Below, piece after piece: positions 1 through 8,419 of a stretch of DNA of 64,000 nucleotides. Position 1 is the first letter of the stretch. Each line of letters opens with the position of its first letter. A program made the translations under genes and the position numbers. Source of the stretch: Streptomyces katrae (GTDB taxonomy: Bacteria; Actinomycetota; Actinomycetes; Streptomycetales; Streptomycetaceae); NCBI RefSeq assembly GCF_002028425.1, contig NZ_CP020042.1, positions 3,286,001-3,350,000 on the forward strand, given 5' to 3'. The notes beneath the pieces were generated by a model, which made no database searches, was not told the origin of the DNA, and saw only the letters and a program-made list of their open reading frames with translations.

Positions 1-1945
1 TCGACGCGTTCGGTCTCGTACGGGATGCGCTCCTCACGGACCTCGCGGGTGCCGGTGATGCGCAGGACGGTGACGGTCTGGCCGTCGCGCGGGAAGGAGT
101 CCGGGGGGACGGAGGTGGTGTCCTCGCCGCGCAGGGTGATGCCGGCCTGGTCGAGGGCCTCCTTGACGGTGGCGGCGTTGGTGCGGATGGTTCGTTCGCG
201 GCCGTCGGCCATGAAGGTGACGCCGCGTTCGGTGCGCACGCTGAGGGTGAGTCCGGTGCGGGGGACGGGGGCGGTGCGGGGGGCGGAGAGGTAGGCGCCC
301 TCGACGCGGACGCCGAGCTGGCGCAGGGCGGCGTCGACGGTGCGGGCGGTGGTCCACACGCGGCGGCTGGTGCCGTCGAGGGTGAGGCTCAGGGGGCGGC
401 CGTAGCGGACGACGACCTCTTCGCCGTCCTCGAGGGAGGAGTCGCGGGCGGGGGCGACGAGGTCGTGCGGGCCGACGCCGAGGCCTTCGGCGGCCAGGAG
501 GTCCTCGACGTTCCCGGCGAAGGTGTGGAGGGTGCGGGGTTCGCCGTCGACGGTGAGGTGGACGGACTTGTCGGCGGCGACGAAGGCGGTGGTGCCCCCG
601 GCGAGGAAGGCCACGACGAGGGCCTGGGGGACGATGCGCCGCCAGCCGTCACGGACGGCGGCACCCTGCACGGCGCCGGTACGGGCACGGCGCCGCCGGC
701 CGGGGGCGGCGGCGTCGGGTTCGGCTGCGTCCAGGGGGTGGGGGGCGGCACGGCGCCGGCCGGTGGGGGCGGCCAGGTCGGGTCCCGCGGGGGCGGGAAC
801 GCCGTCGAACGCCCTGCGGCGGCCGGCGGCTGCGCCCGCATCACCCCCGGCTTCGGCCGGGGCACCGGGGGCCCGGCGGCGTCCGGTGGCCGGGGTGCGC
901 CCGGGGCCGGCGTCCGGGGCGGGGGCGTCACCGTACGGGGAACCTGGCGCCCGGCGACGGCCGGGGCCGGCGTCCGGGGCGGGGGCGTCGCCGTACGGGG
1001 AGCCTGGCGCCCGGCGGCGGCCGGGGCCGGTGTCCGAAGCGGGGTCGTCACCGTAGGGGGAACCTGGCGCCCGGCGACGGCTGGAGCCGGTGTCCGAAGC
1101 GGGGCCGTCACCGTACGGGGAACCTGGGGCGCGGCGACGGCCGGGGCCGGTGTCCGAAGCGGGGCCGTCACCGTACGGGGAACCTGGGGCGCGGCGACGG
1201 CCGGGGCCGGTGTCCGAAGCGGGGCCGTCACCGTAGGGGGAGCCTGGCACCCGGCGACGGCCGGGGCCGGCGTCCGGGGCGGGGTCGCCGCCGTAGGGGG
1301 AGCCTGGGGCGCGGCGGCGACCGGTGGCCGTGGGGGCGTCAGGGGCGGCTCCGAGGCCGGGGGCCGCGCCGGGGCCGAGGGCCGCGCCGGGGCCGGGCGC
1401 CGCGCCGGCGCGGCGCCTGCCGGTGGGGCGGCGGCTTTCGGCGGGGGCCGCGCCCGGGATTCCGGCGGGCGGGGGTGCGGCGGCCAGGGGTGGTGGTCCG
1501 GCCGGGGCGGCGGCCCTGCGGCGGCCACCCCCTCCGGCCCGGCGGGAGGGGGCCGGGGCGGGGTCGTCGGCGGCGGGCGGGGGCGGGCCGGGTGTGGGGC
1601 CGGGGGCGGGACCTGCTCCGGCGCGGCGCCTGCCGGTGCCCTGGCCGGTCCGGCCGGCGGGCTGACCGGCGCCGCCCGGGCCCGCGCTCTGGGGCCGCCG
1701 CCTGGGCCCGCTTCGGTCCGTTCCGCACCGGACGCCCTGCGCCGGGCGCCGCGCCGCCCTTCGGCCCGGGGGGCGGGGACCCCGGGCTCGGGGCCGGGGC
1801 CCTGGCGCTGGCCGAGGCCCGGGTCCAGATCCAGATCCAGATCCAGGGCCAGGTCCAGGTCCAGGTCCGGATCCGGAGCCGGGCCGGCGTCCGGCTCGGC
1901 CTCCGGCCAGGAGACACGGCGGTGACTGCCCTGCGTATCGCTCAC
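1..1945 (-). CDS. RpfB-type cell-wall protein with DUF348 domains (3' end outside window; apparent frame disruption)
   Basis: The part translated from about 660 down to 1 has one transmembrane segment (ALVVAFLAGGTTAFVA) followed by tandem DUF348 ubiquitin-like domains (VHLTVDGEPRTLHTF, LSLTLDGTSRRVWTT, GVTFMADGRERTIRT) and the start of a G5-like region. This is the YabE/RpfB layout; the Rpf transglycosylase-like domain would lie beyond the edge. The position between tatD and (expected) ksgA is the standard rpfB position in actinobacteria. The start GTG at 1945 has a GGAG Shine-Dalgarno 8 nt upstream and good codon use (repeated CTG-GAC), but that frame differs by one from the frame of the repeats and domains. 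The switch lies between about 1760 and 1640 and equals loss of 1 nt or gain of 2 nt. The disordered N-terminus contains seven 20-residue repeats. It probably encodes a membrane-anchored wall hydrolase for resuscitation or germination. Confidence 0.75.
901..1320 (-). repeat. Seven tandem 60-bp repeats inside the RpfB-type gene
   Basis: Seven consecutive 60-bp units, each encoding a 20-residue period built on RRRAPGSPYGD followed by an Asp/Ala/Pro-rich stretch. Differences between copies are mostly synonymous in the frame of the downstream DUF348 domains (GGT/GGC, CGT/CGC, CCG/CCC). This shows that this is the coding frame and that the repeat is under protein-level constraint. Confidence 0.9.
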
Positions 1946-1989
1946 GTCGCTCGCTCCACTGGTCCGGCCCCGGCTGGTTCGGGCACGGC

Positions 1990-2019
1990 ACCCTAGCGGG
2001 AGCGGCCGTCACGCACCAA
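1990..2019 (-). promoter_or_regulatory. Putative promoter of the RpfB-type gene
   Basis: TTGGTG (2019-2014), an 18-bp spacer and TAGGGT (1995-1990) on the minus strand. This predicts transcription starting near 1984 and a roughly 40-nt leader before GTG 1945, and it excludes the upstream in-frame GTGs at 1991 and 2012 as starts for this transcript. Confidence 0.5.
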
Positions 2020-2312
2020 AGCCGTTCGACTACCCAGCGTGTCGAACGAACGGGTGTACCGAAGGTGTTGCCACGGCCATACCGAAATGTCGGCACATCA
2101 CCATGTCGGCACACCCATATATCCCCATGTCGCCAATGCCACCTGCACGGCACACGACCCACACCGCACGCGACCCGCGCACGCGTCAACCGCACGACAC
2201 GCAACTCACACCAGCCGCGCACCGCACACACCCGCAAGCCCCCCCGCCGGGCGGCAACGCACGCGCCACCCGCCCGCGCCCCAGGGCCGCGCCCCACCGG
2301 CGCGGCGGCCGG
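2020..2312. other. Intergenic region between tatD and the RpfB-type gene
   Basis: About 290 bp without a convincing gene. It contains an island of lower G+C at roughly 2088-2131 with two copies of ATGTCGGCACA (2088-2098 and 2103-2113) and a third ATGTCG at about 2126. I looked for a c-di-AMP (ydaO) riboswitch, which precedes some Streptomyces rpf genes, and could not recognise one. Confidence 0.5.
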
Positions 2313-3209
2313 TCAGTAGTCGAAGGCGCGGGCCGTGTTCGCCGCGAGGGCCGTGGCCATGGCGTCCTCGTCGATGCCGCGCACCGCCGCCATCGCCCGC
2401 ACCGTCAGCGGGATCAGGTACGGCGCGTTGGGCCGCCCGCGGTAGGGCGCCGGCGTGAGGTACGGGGCGTCCGTCTCCACCAGCACCAGCTCCAGCGGGG
2501 CCACCGCCAGCGCCTCGCGCAGCGGCGCCGCGTTCTTGAAGGTGACCGTGCCGGCGAAGGACATGTAGTACCCGGCGGCAGCGCACTCCCGGGCCATCTC
2601 GGCGTCCCCCGAGTAGCAGTGGAAGACGGTCCGCTCGGGCGCGCCCTCCTCGCGGAGCACGCGCAGCACGTCGGCGTGGGCGTCGCGGTCGTGGATGACC
2701 AGCGCCTTCCCCTGCCGTTTGGCGATCTCGATGTGGGCCCGGAAGGAACGCTCCTGCGCGGCCATGCCCTCCGGTCCGGTGCGGAAGTAGTCCAGCCCGG
2801 TCTCGCCGACCGCCTTGACGTGGCCGAGGGCGGCCAGTGCCTCGATCTCGGCGAGTGCGTCGTCCAGCGCGCCCTCACCGCCGCCGGCCCGGGCGCCCTG
2901 CCGCGACCAGCCGTCGGGGTCCCCGAGGACGATGCGGGGGGCTTCGTTCGGGTGCAGTGCCACCGCCGCGTGGACGTTGGGGTGGGCCGCCGCGGTCTCG
3001 GCGGCCCACCGCGAGCCCTTCACGTCGCAGCCCACCTGCACGACCGTGGTCACCCCCACCGAGGCGGCCTTCGCCAGCCCCTCCTCGACCGTGCCGGACT
3101 GCATGTCGAGGTGGGTGTGGGAGTCGGCCACCGCCACCCGCAGCGGTTCGGGCAGCGGGGGCGGGGCGTCCTTGGCGGCGGAGGAGGAGGCGGAAGGGCT
3201 AGGGCTCAT
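2313..3209 (-). CDS. tatD: TatD family metal-dependent deoxyribonuclease
   Basis: 298 residues with the full TatD signature: the N-terminal metal-binding DSHTHLD (His31, His33), Glu136 in GETGLDYF, His173 in VIHDRD, His197 in FHCYSG and Asp247 in ETDAPYLTP. TatD enzymes are cytoplasmic TIM-barrel 3'-5' exonucleases linked to DNA repair and turnover. The first 20 residues are a Ser/Pro/Ala-rich extension absent from many homologues. The ATG lies 6 nt after TAAGAT on the minus strand, so the mRNA is probably leaderless. It stands immediately upstream of the RpfB-type gene, the same order as Rv1008-Rv1009 in M. tuberculosis, with a 367-bp gap. Confidence 0.95.
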   Translation of the reverse strand: MSPSPSASSSAAKDAPPPLPEPLRVAVADSHTHLDMQSGTVEEGLAKAASVGVTTVVQVGCDVKGSRWAAETAAAHPNVHAAVALHPNEAPRIVLGDPDGWSRQGARAGGGEGALDDALAEIEALAALGHVKAVGETGLDYFRTGPEGMAAQERSFRAHIEIAKRQGKALVIHDRDAHADVLRVLREEGAPERTVFHCYSGDAEMARECAAAGYYMSFAGTVTFKNAAPLREALAVAPLELVLVETDAPYLTPAPYRGRPNAPYLIPLTVRAMAAVRGIDEDAMATALAANTARAFDY

Positions 3210-3215
3210 GGGCCG

Positions 3216-3221
3216 ATCTTA
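3216..3221 (-). promoter_or_regulatory. -10 box of tatD, leaderless geometry
   Basis: TAAGAT on the minus strand ends 6 nt before the tatD ATG at 3209, placing the expected transcription start at or next to the A of the start codon. Confidence 0.45.
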
Positions 3222-3710
3222 TGACCGGCGCAGCAGCCCCAGCAGGCGGGAGAGCAGGCCCCGGCGCCGGCCGCCGGGCTCGTTGACGGCCACCGGCCCC
3301 GGGGAGTCGTGCGAGGGCCTGCGCTGCCTGGGGGGCCGCGGCGGGTTCTCGCCGGCCGGCACCGGTCCGGCGATCCCGGGGGCGATGCGGTGGTGGTAGA
3401 GCCGGTCGATGGTGGCGTTCACCTGGGAGACGGTGCCGGCCCGCATGATCCGTACGACGTGCCCGCCGCAGTTCAGGCAGGTCGGGTTCGACAGCGGGGA
3501 GGGCACCCGCTCGGCGTTCACCTTGTACATGATGAACGGCTGGCCCTTGCCGTCGGTGTGGTGCTCAATCGCGTAGGACTGCTCCCAGCCGTACCCGCAC
3601 TTCATGCACGCGAAGGAGTAGGCCTCGTGCACGGTCTGCACGTCGGGTGTGGAAACGGCGGCAGGACCTGCGGCGGGGACGGGTACCGGGGTGTCAGCGA
3701 TCTCACTCAT
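3219..3710 (-). CDS. Zinc-ribbon protein of unknown function
   Basis: 163 residues from ATG 3710, chosen because GAGGAGCT lies just upstream; a longer reading from 3812 lacks a ribosome site. Two CxxC pairs (Cys35/Cys38 in FACMKCGYGW and Cys78/Cys81 in CLNCGGH) can hold one zinc. The core between them is rich in aromatic and basic residues, and the C-terminus ends in a basic, Leu/Arg-rich tail (RRRGLLSRLLGLLRRS) that could be an amphipathic helix. I do not recognise an assigned function, although similar zinc-ribbon proteins are common in streptomycetes. It lies between rsmI and tatD, both on the same strand. An inverted repeat sits in its leader. Confidence 0.8.
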   Translation of the reverse strand: MSEIADTPVPVPAAGPAAVSTPDVQTVHEAYSFACMKCGYGWEQSYAIEHHTDGKGQPFIMYKVNAERVPSPLSNPTCLNCGGHVVRIMRAGTVSQVNATIDRLYHHRIAPGIAGPVPAGENPPRPPRQRRPSHDSPGPVAVNEPGGRRRGLLSRLLGLLRRS

Positions 3711-3726
3711 GCCAGCTCCTCTTGTT

Positions 3727-3748
3727 CCACTGGTGCCATTGCCAGTGG
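3727..3748. promoter_or_regulatory. Inverted repeat in the leader of the zinc-ribbon gene
   Basis: CCACTGG (3727-3733) and CCAGTGG (3742-3748) are perfect arms with an 8-nt centre, ending about 17 nt before the ATG. A second pair, GTCCA/TGGAC, lies at 3781-3794. They could be operator sites or a weak leader hairpin. Confidence 0.35.
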
Positions 3749-3871
3749 ACGCCTCTTCGGGCGGGAGCGCATCAGGCCCTGTCCAGTGTTGGACTCTCTT
3801 TGGGCCAGTCATGTCTCAAAGCGGCCGGTGCGCGGTCTGAGCTTTGCTTTTCAGGTTAGCTCTTTACCGAT

Positions 3872-4774
3872 CTACGGCATCTTTTGTGCCGCATTCTTTG
3901 CCGCGACCACCGCGTCGAAGACCTCGCGCTTGGGTACTCCGACCTCGGCGGCGACCGCCGCGATGGCCTCCTTGCGCCGCTCCCCCGCCTCCTCGCGCAC
4001 CCGCACCCTGCGCACCAGCTCCTCGTCGTCCAGGTCGGCGGGCCCGGCGGCCGGCGCGCCCTCGACGACGATGGTGATCTCACCGCGCACCCCCTCGGCG
4101 GCCCACTCGGCCAGAGCGCCGAGCCCGCCGCGCTTGACCTCCTCGTAGGTCTTGGTGAGCTCCCGGCACACGGCGGCCCGCCGGTCGGCGCCGAAGACCT
4201 CGGCCATGGCCGCCAGGGTGTCGTCGAGCCGGTGCGGGGCCTCGAAGTAGACGAGGGTGCGCCGCTCGCCCTCGACCTCGCGGAGCCGGCCGAGGCGCTC
4301 GCCCGCCTTGCGCGGCAGGAACCCCTCGAAGCAGAAGCGGTCCACCGGGAGCCCGGACAGCGCGAGCGCGGTGAGGACGGCGGAGGGCCCGGGCACGGCC
4401 GTGACCTTGATGTCCTTCTCCACCGCGGCGGCGACCAGCCGGTAGCCGGGGTCGGAGACCGAGGGCATTCCGGCGTCGGTCACCAGCAGCACCCGACGGC
4501 CCTGTTCCAGGGCCTCGACCAGCTCGGGGGTGCGGGCGGACTCGTTGCCCTCGAAGTACGACAGGACGCGTCCGGTGGTGTGCACACCGAGCCCCTGGGT
4601 GAGGCGGCGCAGCCGCCGGGTGTCCTCGGCGGCGATCACGTCGGCCCGTTCCAGCTCGGCGGCGAGCCGGGGCGGGGCGTCGGCCAGGTCGCCGATCGGA
4701 GTCCCGGCGAGGACGAGTACACCGTCGGAGGAGGGGGCTTGGGCGCCGCGCGGCTGGTCTGCTGTCACCGCCAC
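3872..4774 (-). CDS. rsmI: 16S rRNA (cytidine1402-2'-O)-methyltransferase
   Basis: 300 residues, the usual RsmI length, of the tetrapyrrole-methylase fold. Visible signatures are LVLAGTPIGDLAD near residue 20, AAEDTRRL near 49, the SAM-site TDAGMPSVSDPG at 99-110 and AVPGPSAVLTALALSGLP. RsmI methylates the ribose of C1402 in the ribosomal P site and acts on the assembled 30S subunit. The start GTG at 4774 follows GAGAGG closely, and GTG two codons on is an alternative with better spacing. It is divergent from pmt across about 60 bp, the same arrangement as Rv1002c/Rv1003. Confidence 0.95.
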   Translation of the reverse strand: MAVTADQPRGAQAPSSDGVLVLAGTPIGDLADAPPRLAAELERADVIAAEDTRRLRRLTQGLGVHTTGRVLSYFEGNESARTPELVEALEQGRRVLLVTDAGMPSVSDPGYRLVAAAVEKDIKVTAVPGPSAVLTALALSGLPVDRFCFEGFLPRKAGERLGRLREVEGERRTLVYFEAPHRLDDTLAAMAEVFGADRRAAVCRELTKTYEEVKRGGLGALAEWAAEGVRGEITIVVEGAPAAGPADLDDEELVRRVRVREEAGERRKEAIAAVAAEVGVPKREVFDAVVAAKNAAQKMP

Positions 4775-4824
4775 ATCCTCTCATTGGGGCTCGTGGGGAC
4801 TGGGGCTCGCACAGGGGCGTTCCC

Positions 4825-4830
4825 TACGAT
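4825..4830 (+). promoter_or_regulatory. -10 box of pmt, leaderless geometry
   Basis: TACGAT ends 6 nt before the GTG start of pmt at 4837; no Shine-Dalgarno sequence is present. Confidence 0.5.
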
Positions 4831-4836
4831 GACCCG

Positions 4837-6603
4837 GTGACCAGTACCGCGACGCCGCCGCCCAGCCCCGCGGGGGCCCCGCCCGTCCCGCCGGGCGGAC
4901 GCGGCTCCGAGCACGAGCCGCCCGTGTGGCTGCGCCGCCTGCGGGGGTTCGGCTACCTGCCGGCCGCACCGGCGGCCGATGTCCGTACCCGCCTCGTGCC
5001 CCCGTACGCCAGGCCGTCCGCCCAGCTGTGGGCGGCGCTCGGGATCCCGGAGACGGCGCGGCACGTCTGGCAGCGGGTCATGGCGTGGGCGGGCCCGCTG
5101 CTGGTCACGCTCGTGGCGGGGGTGCTGCGGTTCACGCACCTGGGCAGCCCGAAGGCGGTGATATTCGACGAGACGTACTACGCCAAGGACGCGTGGGCCA
5201 CCATCCGGCAGGGCTACGAAGCCAGCTGGCCCAAGGATGTCGACAAGTCGATCCTGCTGAATCCCGACGCGGTGCCGCTGCCGACCGACCCCGGCTACGT
5301 CGTGCACCCGCCGGTCGGCAAATGGGTGATCGGGCTCGGCGAGTGGATGTTCGGCTTCAACCCGTTCGGCTGGCGGTTCATGACCGCACTGCTCGGCACC
5401 CTGTCCGTCCTGATGCTCTGCCGCATCGGCCGGCGCCTCTTCCGCTCCACCTTCCTCGGCTGTCTCGCGGGCGCGCTGCTCGCGGTCGACGGCCTGCACC
5501 TGGTGATGAGCCGCACCGCCCTGCTCGACCTGGTGCTGATGTTCTTCATCCTGGCCGCCTTCGGAGCGCTGCTCATCGACCGCGACCGGGCACGGGCCCG
5601 CCTCGCGGCGGCGCTCCCGGTCGACGAGGAGGGCCGCACCCGCCCGGACGCGGCCGTCGCGGAGACCCTGCGGCTGGGCTGGCGTCCGTACCGGCTGCTG
5701 GCCGGGGTCTGCCTGGGCCTGGCGTTCGGCACCAAGTGGAACGGCCTGGTGGTGCTGGCCTTCTTCGGGGTCCTGACCGTGCTGTGGGACGCGGCCGCGC
5801 GCCGCACCGCCGGCGCGGGCGCCCCGTACGCGGCCATGCTGCGCCGCGACGCGCTGCCGGGCTTCCTGTCGACGGTGCCGGTGGCGATCGCCGTGTACCT
5901 GACCTCCTGGCTCGGCTGGATCCTGAGCCCGGACGACGGCAAGGGCGGCTATTTCCGCGACTGGGCGGCCAAGTACGACCAGAACAGCTCGCTGGCCTTC
6001 CTGCCGGAGTGGCTGCGCAGCCTGTGGCACTACGAGACGGAGGTCTACAAGTTCCACGTGGGCCTGACCTCGGGCCACACCTACCAGTCCAACCCGTGGA
6101 GCTGGCTGGTCCTGGGCCGGCCGGTGTCCTACTTCTACGAGTCCCCCTCGCCCGGCACCGACGGCTGCCCGGCGACCGAGGCGGGCAAGTGCGCCCGCGA
6201 GGCGCTGGCCCTGGGCACGCCGCTGCTGTGGTGGGCGGGCTGCGTCGCGCTGCTGTACGTGCTGTGGCGGTGGTTCTTCCGGCGCGACTGGCGGGCGGGT
6301 GCGATCGTGTGCGCGCTGGGCGCCGGCCTGCTGCCCTGGTTCAACTACCAGGAGCGGACCATCTTCTACTTCTACGCGGTGGTCTTCGTCCCCTACCTGT
6401 GCCTGGCGGTGGCGATGATGATCGGGGCCGTGCTGGGGCCGGCGGGCTCCTCTGAACGGCGGCGGGCGATCGGGGCGATCGGGGCCGGCGTGCTTGTGCT
6501 GCTGATCGTCTGGAACTTCATCTATTTCTGGCCGATCTACACCGGCCAGCCCCTGCCCATGGACTCGTGGCGTGGCCGGATGTGGCTGGATACGTGGATC
6601 TGA
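4837..6603 (+). CDS. pmt: Polyprenyl-phosphate-mannose--protein O-mannosyltransferase (GT39)
   Basis: 588 residues of the PMT family. A Pro-rich cytoplasmic N-terminus (about 80 residues) precedes many membrane helices. The catalytic Asp-Glu pair is Asp111-Glu112 in IFDETYYAKDAW, in the first extracytoplasmic loop. Pmt transfers mannose from polyprenyl-phosphate mannose to Ser/Thr of secreted and lipoproteins. In S. coelicolor Pmt is needed for phiC31 infection and normal antibiotic resistance. Likely local substrates are the Thr/Pro-rich GH26-like protein near 55 kb and the lipoproteins in this window. A penicillin-binding protein gene follows on the same strand, as in S. coelicolor. The GTG start has no ribosome site and is probably leaderless. 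Confidence 0.95.
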   Translation: MTSTATPPPSPAGAPPVPPGGRGSEHEPPVWLRRLRGFGYLPAAPAADVRTRLVPPYARPSAQLWAALGIPETARHVWQRVMAWAGPLLVTLVAGVLRFTHLGSPKAVIFDETYYAKDAWATIRQGYEASWPKDVDKSILLNPDAVPLPTDPGYVVHPPVGKWVIGLGEWMFGFNPFGWRFMTALLGTLSVLMLCRIGRRLFRSTFLGCLAGALLAVDGLHLVMSRTALLDLVLMFFILAAFGALLIDRDRARARLAAALPVDEEGRTRPDAAVAETLRLGWRPYRLLAGVCLGLAFGTKWNGLVVLAFFGVLTVLWDAAARRTAGAGAPYAAMLRRDALPGFLSTVPVAIAVYLTSWLGWILSPDDGKGGYFRDWAAKYDQNSSLAFLPEWLRSLWHYETEVYKFHVGLTSGHTYQSNPWSWLVLGRPVSYFYESPSPGTDGCPATEAGKCAREALALGTPLLWWAGCVALLYVLWRWFFRRDWRAGAIVCALGAGLLPWFNYQERTIFYFYAVVFVPYLCLAVAMMIGAVLGPAGSSERRRAIGAIGAGVLVLLIVWNFIYFWPIYTGQPLPMDSWRGRMWLDTWI

Positions 6604-6641
6604 CCCGTTAACCCCGCGTAAGGTGTCCGACACGGATCCTT

Positions 6642-6653
6642 TGAACACGTTCA
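6642..6653. promoter_or_regulatory. Palindrome upstream of the penicillin-binding protein gene
   Basis: TGAAC-AC-GTTCA is a perfect 5-bp inverted repeat with a 2-nt centre, about 32 nt before the GTG start. A TAAGGT hexamer at 6619-6624 could be the -10 box, which would place the palindrome in the early transcribed leader. Confidence 0.4.
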
Positions 6654-6684
6654 GAGGGCTGGGGCTCCTGGGGAGGGGACGCAA

Positions 6685-8334
6685 GTGAACGGGGCGGCCA
6701 AGGGTGCCATCGTCGGCGGGGTGTTCCTCGCGATGGCCGGCGGTGCGGCGTACGGGGTGGTCACCCTCGTGGGTGACAGCGGCGACCACGGCGGTGACGG
6801 CAAGAACGGGGCGGGGGGCAACGGCGCGGTGACCGCGCAGAGGGCGAGCGGGCCCGTCACCGACCAGGAGACGGGCCAGATCGCCAAGGCGTTCCTGGCC
6901 GCGTGGGCGTCGGGCGACGCCCGGACGGCCGCCGACCTGACGAACAACGCGCAGGCGGCGCAGCCGGCGGTGGCCGATTTCACGTCCAAGGCGCTCGTCT
7001 CCAAGGCGGTCATCACGCCCGGCACCGCGAACGGCACCACCGTGCCCTTCAAGGTCGAGGCCGAGATCACCCACGAGGGGACGACCAAGCCCTTCGTCTA
7101 CGACTCGCAGCTGACCGTCGTCCGCGGCGCCGGCAGCGGCAAACCGCTCGTCGACTGGCAGCCCTCGGTGATCCACCCGCAGCTGCAGAAGGACGAGCGG
7201 CTGCGCGCGGGCACCCCGGCCAGCCCGCCGGTCAAGGCCGTCGACCGCCACGGCAAGGAGCTGACGCCCGAACAGTTCCCGTCGCTGCGGCCGATTCTAG
7301 ACGCGCTGCGCAAGGCGTACGGGGAGAAGGCCGGCGGCACCCCCGGCGTCGAGGTGTGGATCGAACCGGCCGGCGCCGACGCCCCCAAGCGGACCCTGAC
7401 GACGCTGGTCGAGGGCAAGCCGGGGCAGTTGCAGACCGTCCTCGACGCCGACGTGCAGGCGGCGGCGGAGAAGGCGGTGGCGCAGTACGCCGAGGCCTCG
7501 GTCGTCGCGGTCCAGCCGAGCACGGGCGACGTCCTGGCGGTGGCCAACCACCGTCAGGACGGCTTCAACGCGGCGATGCTGGGCCGGCGCGCACCCGGTT
7601 CGACGATGAAGATCGTGACGGCGGCGATGCTGCTGGAGAAGGGCCTGGTGGCGGCCGACCGGCCGGCGGCGTGCCCGCCGAGCGCCACGTGGGACGGCAA
7701 GGTCTTCCGCAACCAGGACGGCTTCTCGCTCCAGGGCCAGCCCTTCTCGACCAGCTTCGCCCGGTCCTGCAACACCGCCTTCATCAGCCTGATCGACGAC
7801 GTGAAGGACAACGGCGCGCTGCCGAGGGTGGCCAAGGAGGCCTTCGGCATCGGGCTGGACTGGAAGACGGGCATCCCCTCGCAGGACGGCAGCGTCCCGG
7901 TGACCTCGGGTTCGGCGGCCGCCGCCGAGTACATCGGCCAGGGCGCGATCCAGATGAACCCGCTGAACATGGCCTCCATCACGGCGACGGCCCGCACCGG
8001 GGTGTTCCGCCAGCCGGTGCTGGTCAAGGCCTCCCTGGACGGCCGCACCCTGGCGACGGCCCCGCGGTCGCTGGCGCCGGGGGTGTCGGCGCAGCTGGTG
8101 CGGATGATGCGGCAGACGGCGACGAGCGGCACGGCGGCGAAGGCGATGGCCGCGGTCGGCGGCTCCGACAAGGGCGCGAAGACCGGATCGGCGGAGGTCG
8201 ACGGCGCGACGGCCCCGGACAGCTGGTTCACGGGCTTCAGCGGCGACGTGGCGGCGGCGGCCATGGTCGAGGGCGGCGGCCACGGCGCGGACGCGGCGGG
8301 CCCGATCGTGGCCCGGGTCCTCAACGCCTCCTGA
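6685..8334 (+). CDS. Class B-type penicillin-binding protein (NTF2-like plus transpeptidase)
   Basis: 549 residues with one N-terminal membrane anchor (about 8-28), a Gly/Asp-rich linker, an NTF2-like MecA_N domain (about 60-170) and a transpeptidase domain. The active-site motifs are complete: Ser306-TMK309 in APGSTMK, Ser361-Cys-Asn363 and Lys499-Thr-Gly501. It would crosslink peptidoglycan outside the membrane and be inhibited by beta-lactams. The larger dimerisation module of FtsI-like PBPs is absent. GTG 6685 has a GGGAGGGGA site. S. coelicolor has two adjacent PBPs of this type beside pmt (from memory SCO3156/SCO3157); only one is present here. The neighbouring ssgE suggests a sporulation-linked role. 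Confidence 0.9.
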   Translation: MNGAAKGAIVGGVFLAMAGGAAYGVVTLVGDSGDHGGDGKNGAGGNGAVTAQRASGPVTDQETGQIAKAFLAAWASGDARTAADLTNNAQAAQPAVADFTSKALVSKAVITPGTANGTTVPFKVEAEITHEGTTKPFVYDSQLTVVRGAGSGKPLVDWQPSVIHPQLQKDERLRAGTPASPPVKAVDRHGKELTPEQFPSLRPILDALRKAYGEKAGGTPGVEVWIEPAGADAPKRTLTTLVEGKPGQLQTVLDADVQAAAEKAVAQYAEASVVAVQPSTGDVLAVANHRQDGFNAAMLGRRAPGSTMKIVTAAMLLEKGLVAADRPAACPPSATWDGKVFRNQDGFSLQGQPFSTSFARSCNTAFISLIDDVKDNGALPRVAKEAFGIGLDWKTGIPSQDGSVPVTSGSAAAAEYIGQGAIQMNPLNMASITATARTGVFRQPVLVKASLDGRTLATAPRSLAPGVSAQLVRMMRQTATSGTAAKAMAAVGGSDKGAKTGSAEVDGATAPDSWFTGFSGDVAAAAMVEGGGHGADAAGPIVARVLNAS

Positions 8335-8407
8335 CACCGTTCCCCGGCACGCGGACCACTGGGCCGGGGCAGGCGCAAAACGCCTCGCCCCCGGCCCCGC
8401 ACAGCGC

Positions 8408-8413
8408 TAGCGT
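8408..8413 (+). promoter_or_regulatory. -10 box of the YbaK gene, leaderless geometry
   Basis: TAGCGT ends 6 nt before ATG 8420; no Shine-Dalgarno sequence. Confidence 0.45.
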
Positions 8414-8419
8414 CCCAGC

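Noticed and set aside
901..1320. CRISPR-like array
   Set aside because: Units are contiguous, have no unique spacers and lie in a coding frame.
465..1925. Long plus-strand open frame opposite the RpfB-type gene (486 residues)
   Set aside because: Gly/Arg/Ala-only composition with no domain; it is the antisense shadow of a G/C-rich repeat region, and minus-strand repeat variation is synonymous in another frame.
2088..2312. c-di-AMP (ydaO) riboswitch upstream of the RpfB-type gene
   Set aside because: Searched for because some Streptomyces rpf genes carry one; the conserved core was not found by eye.
4765..7251. 828-residue minus-strand frame opposite pmt and the PBP
   Set aside because: Antisense shadow of two well-supported genes; rich in Arg, Gln and His with no recognisable domain.
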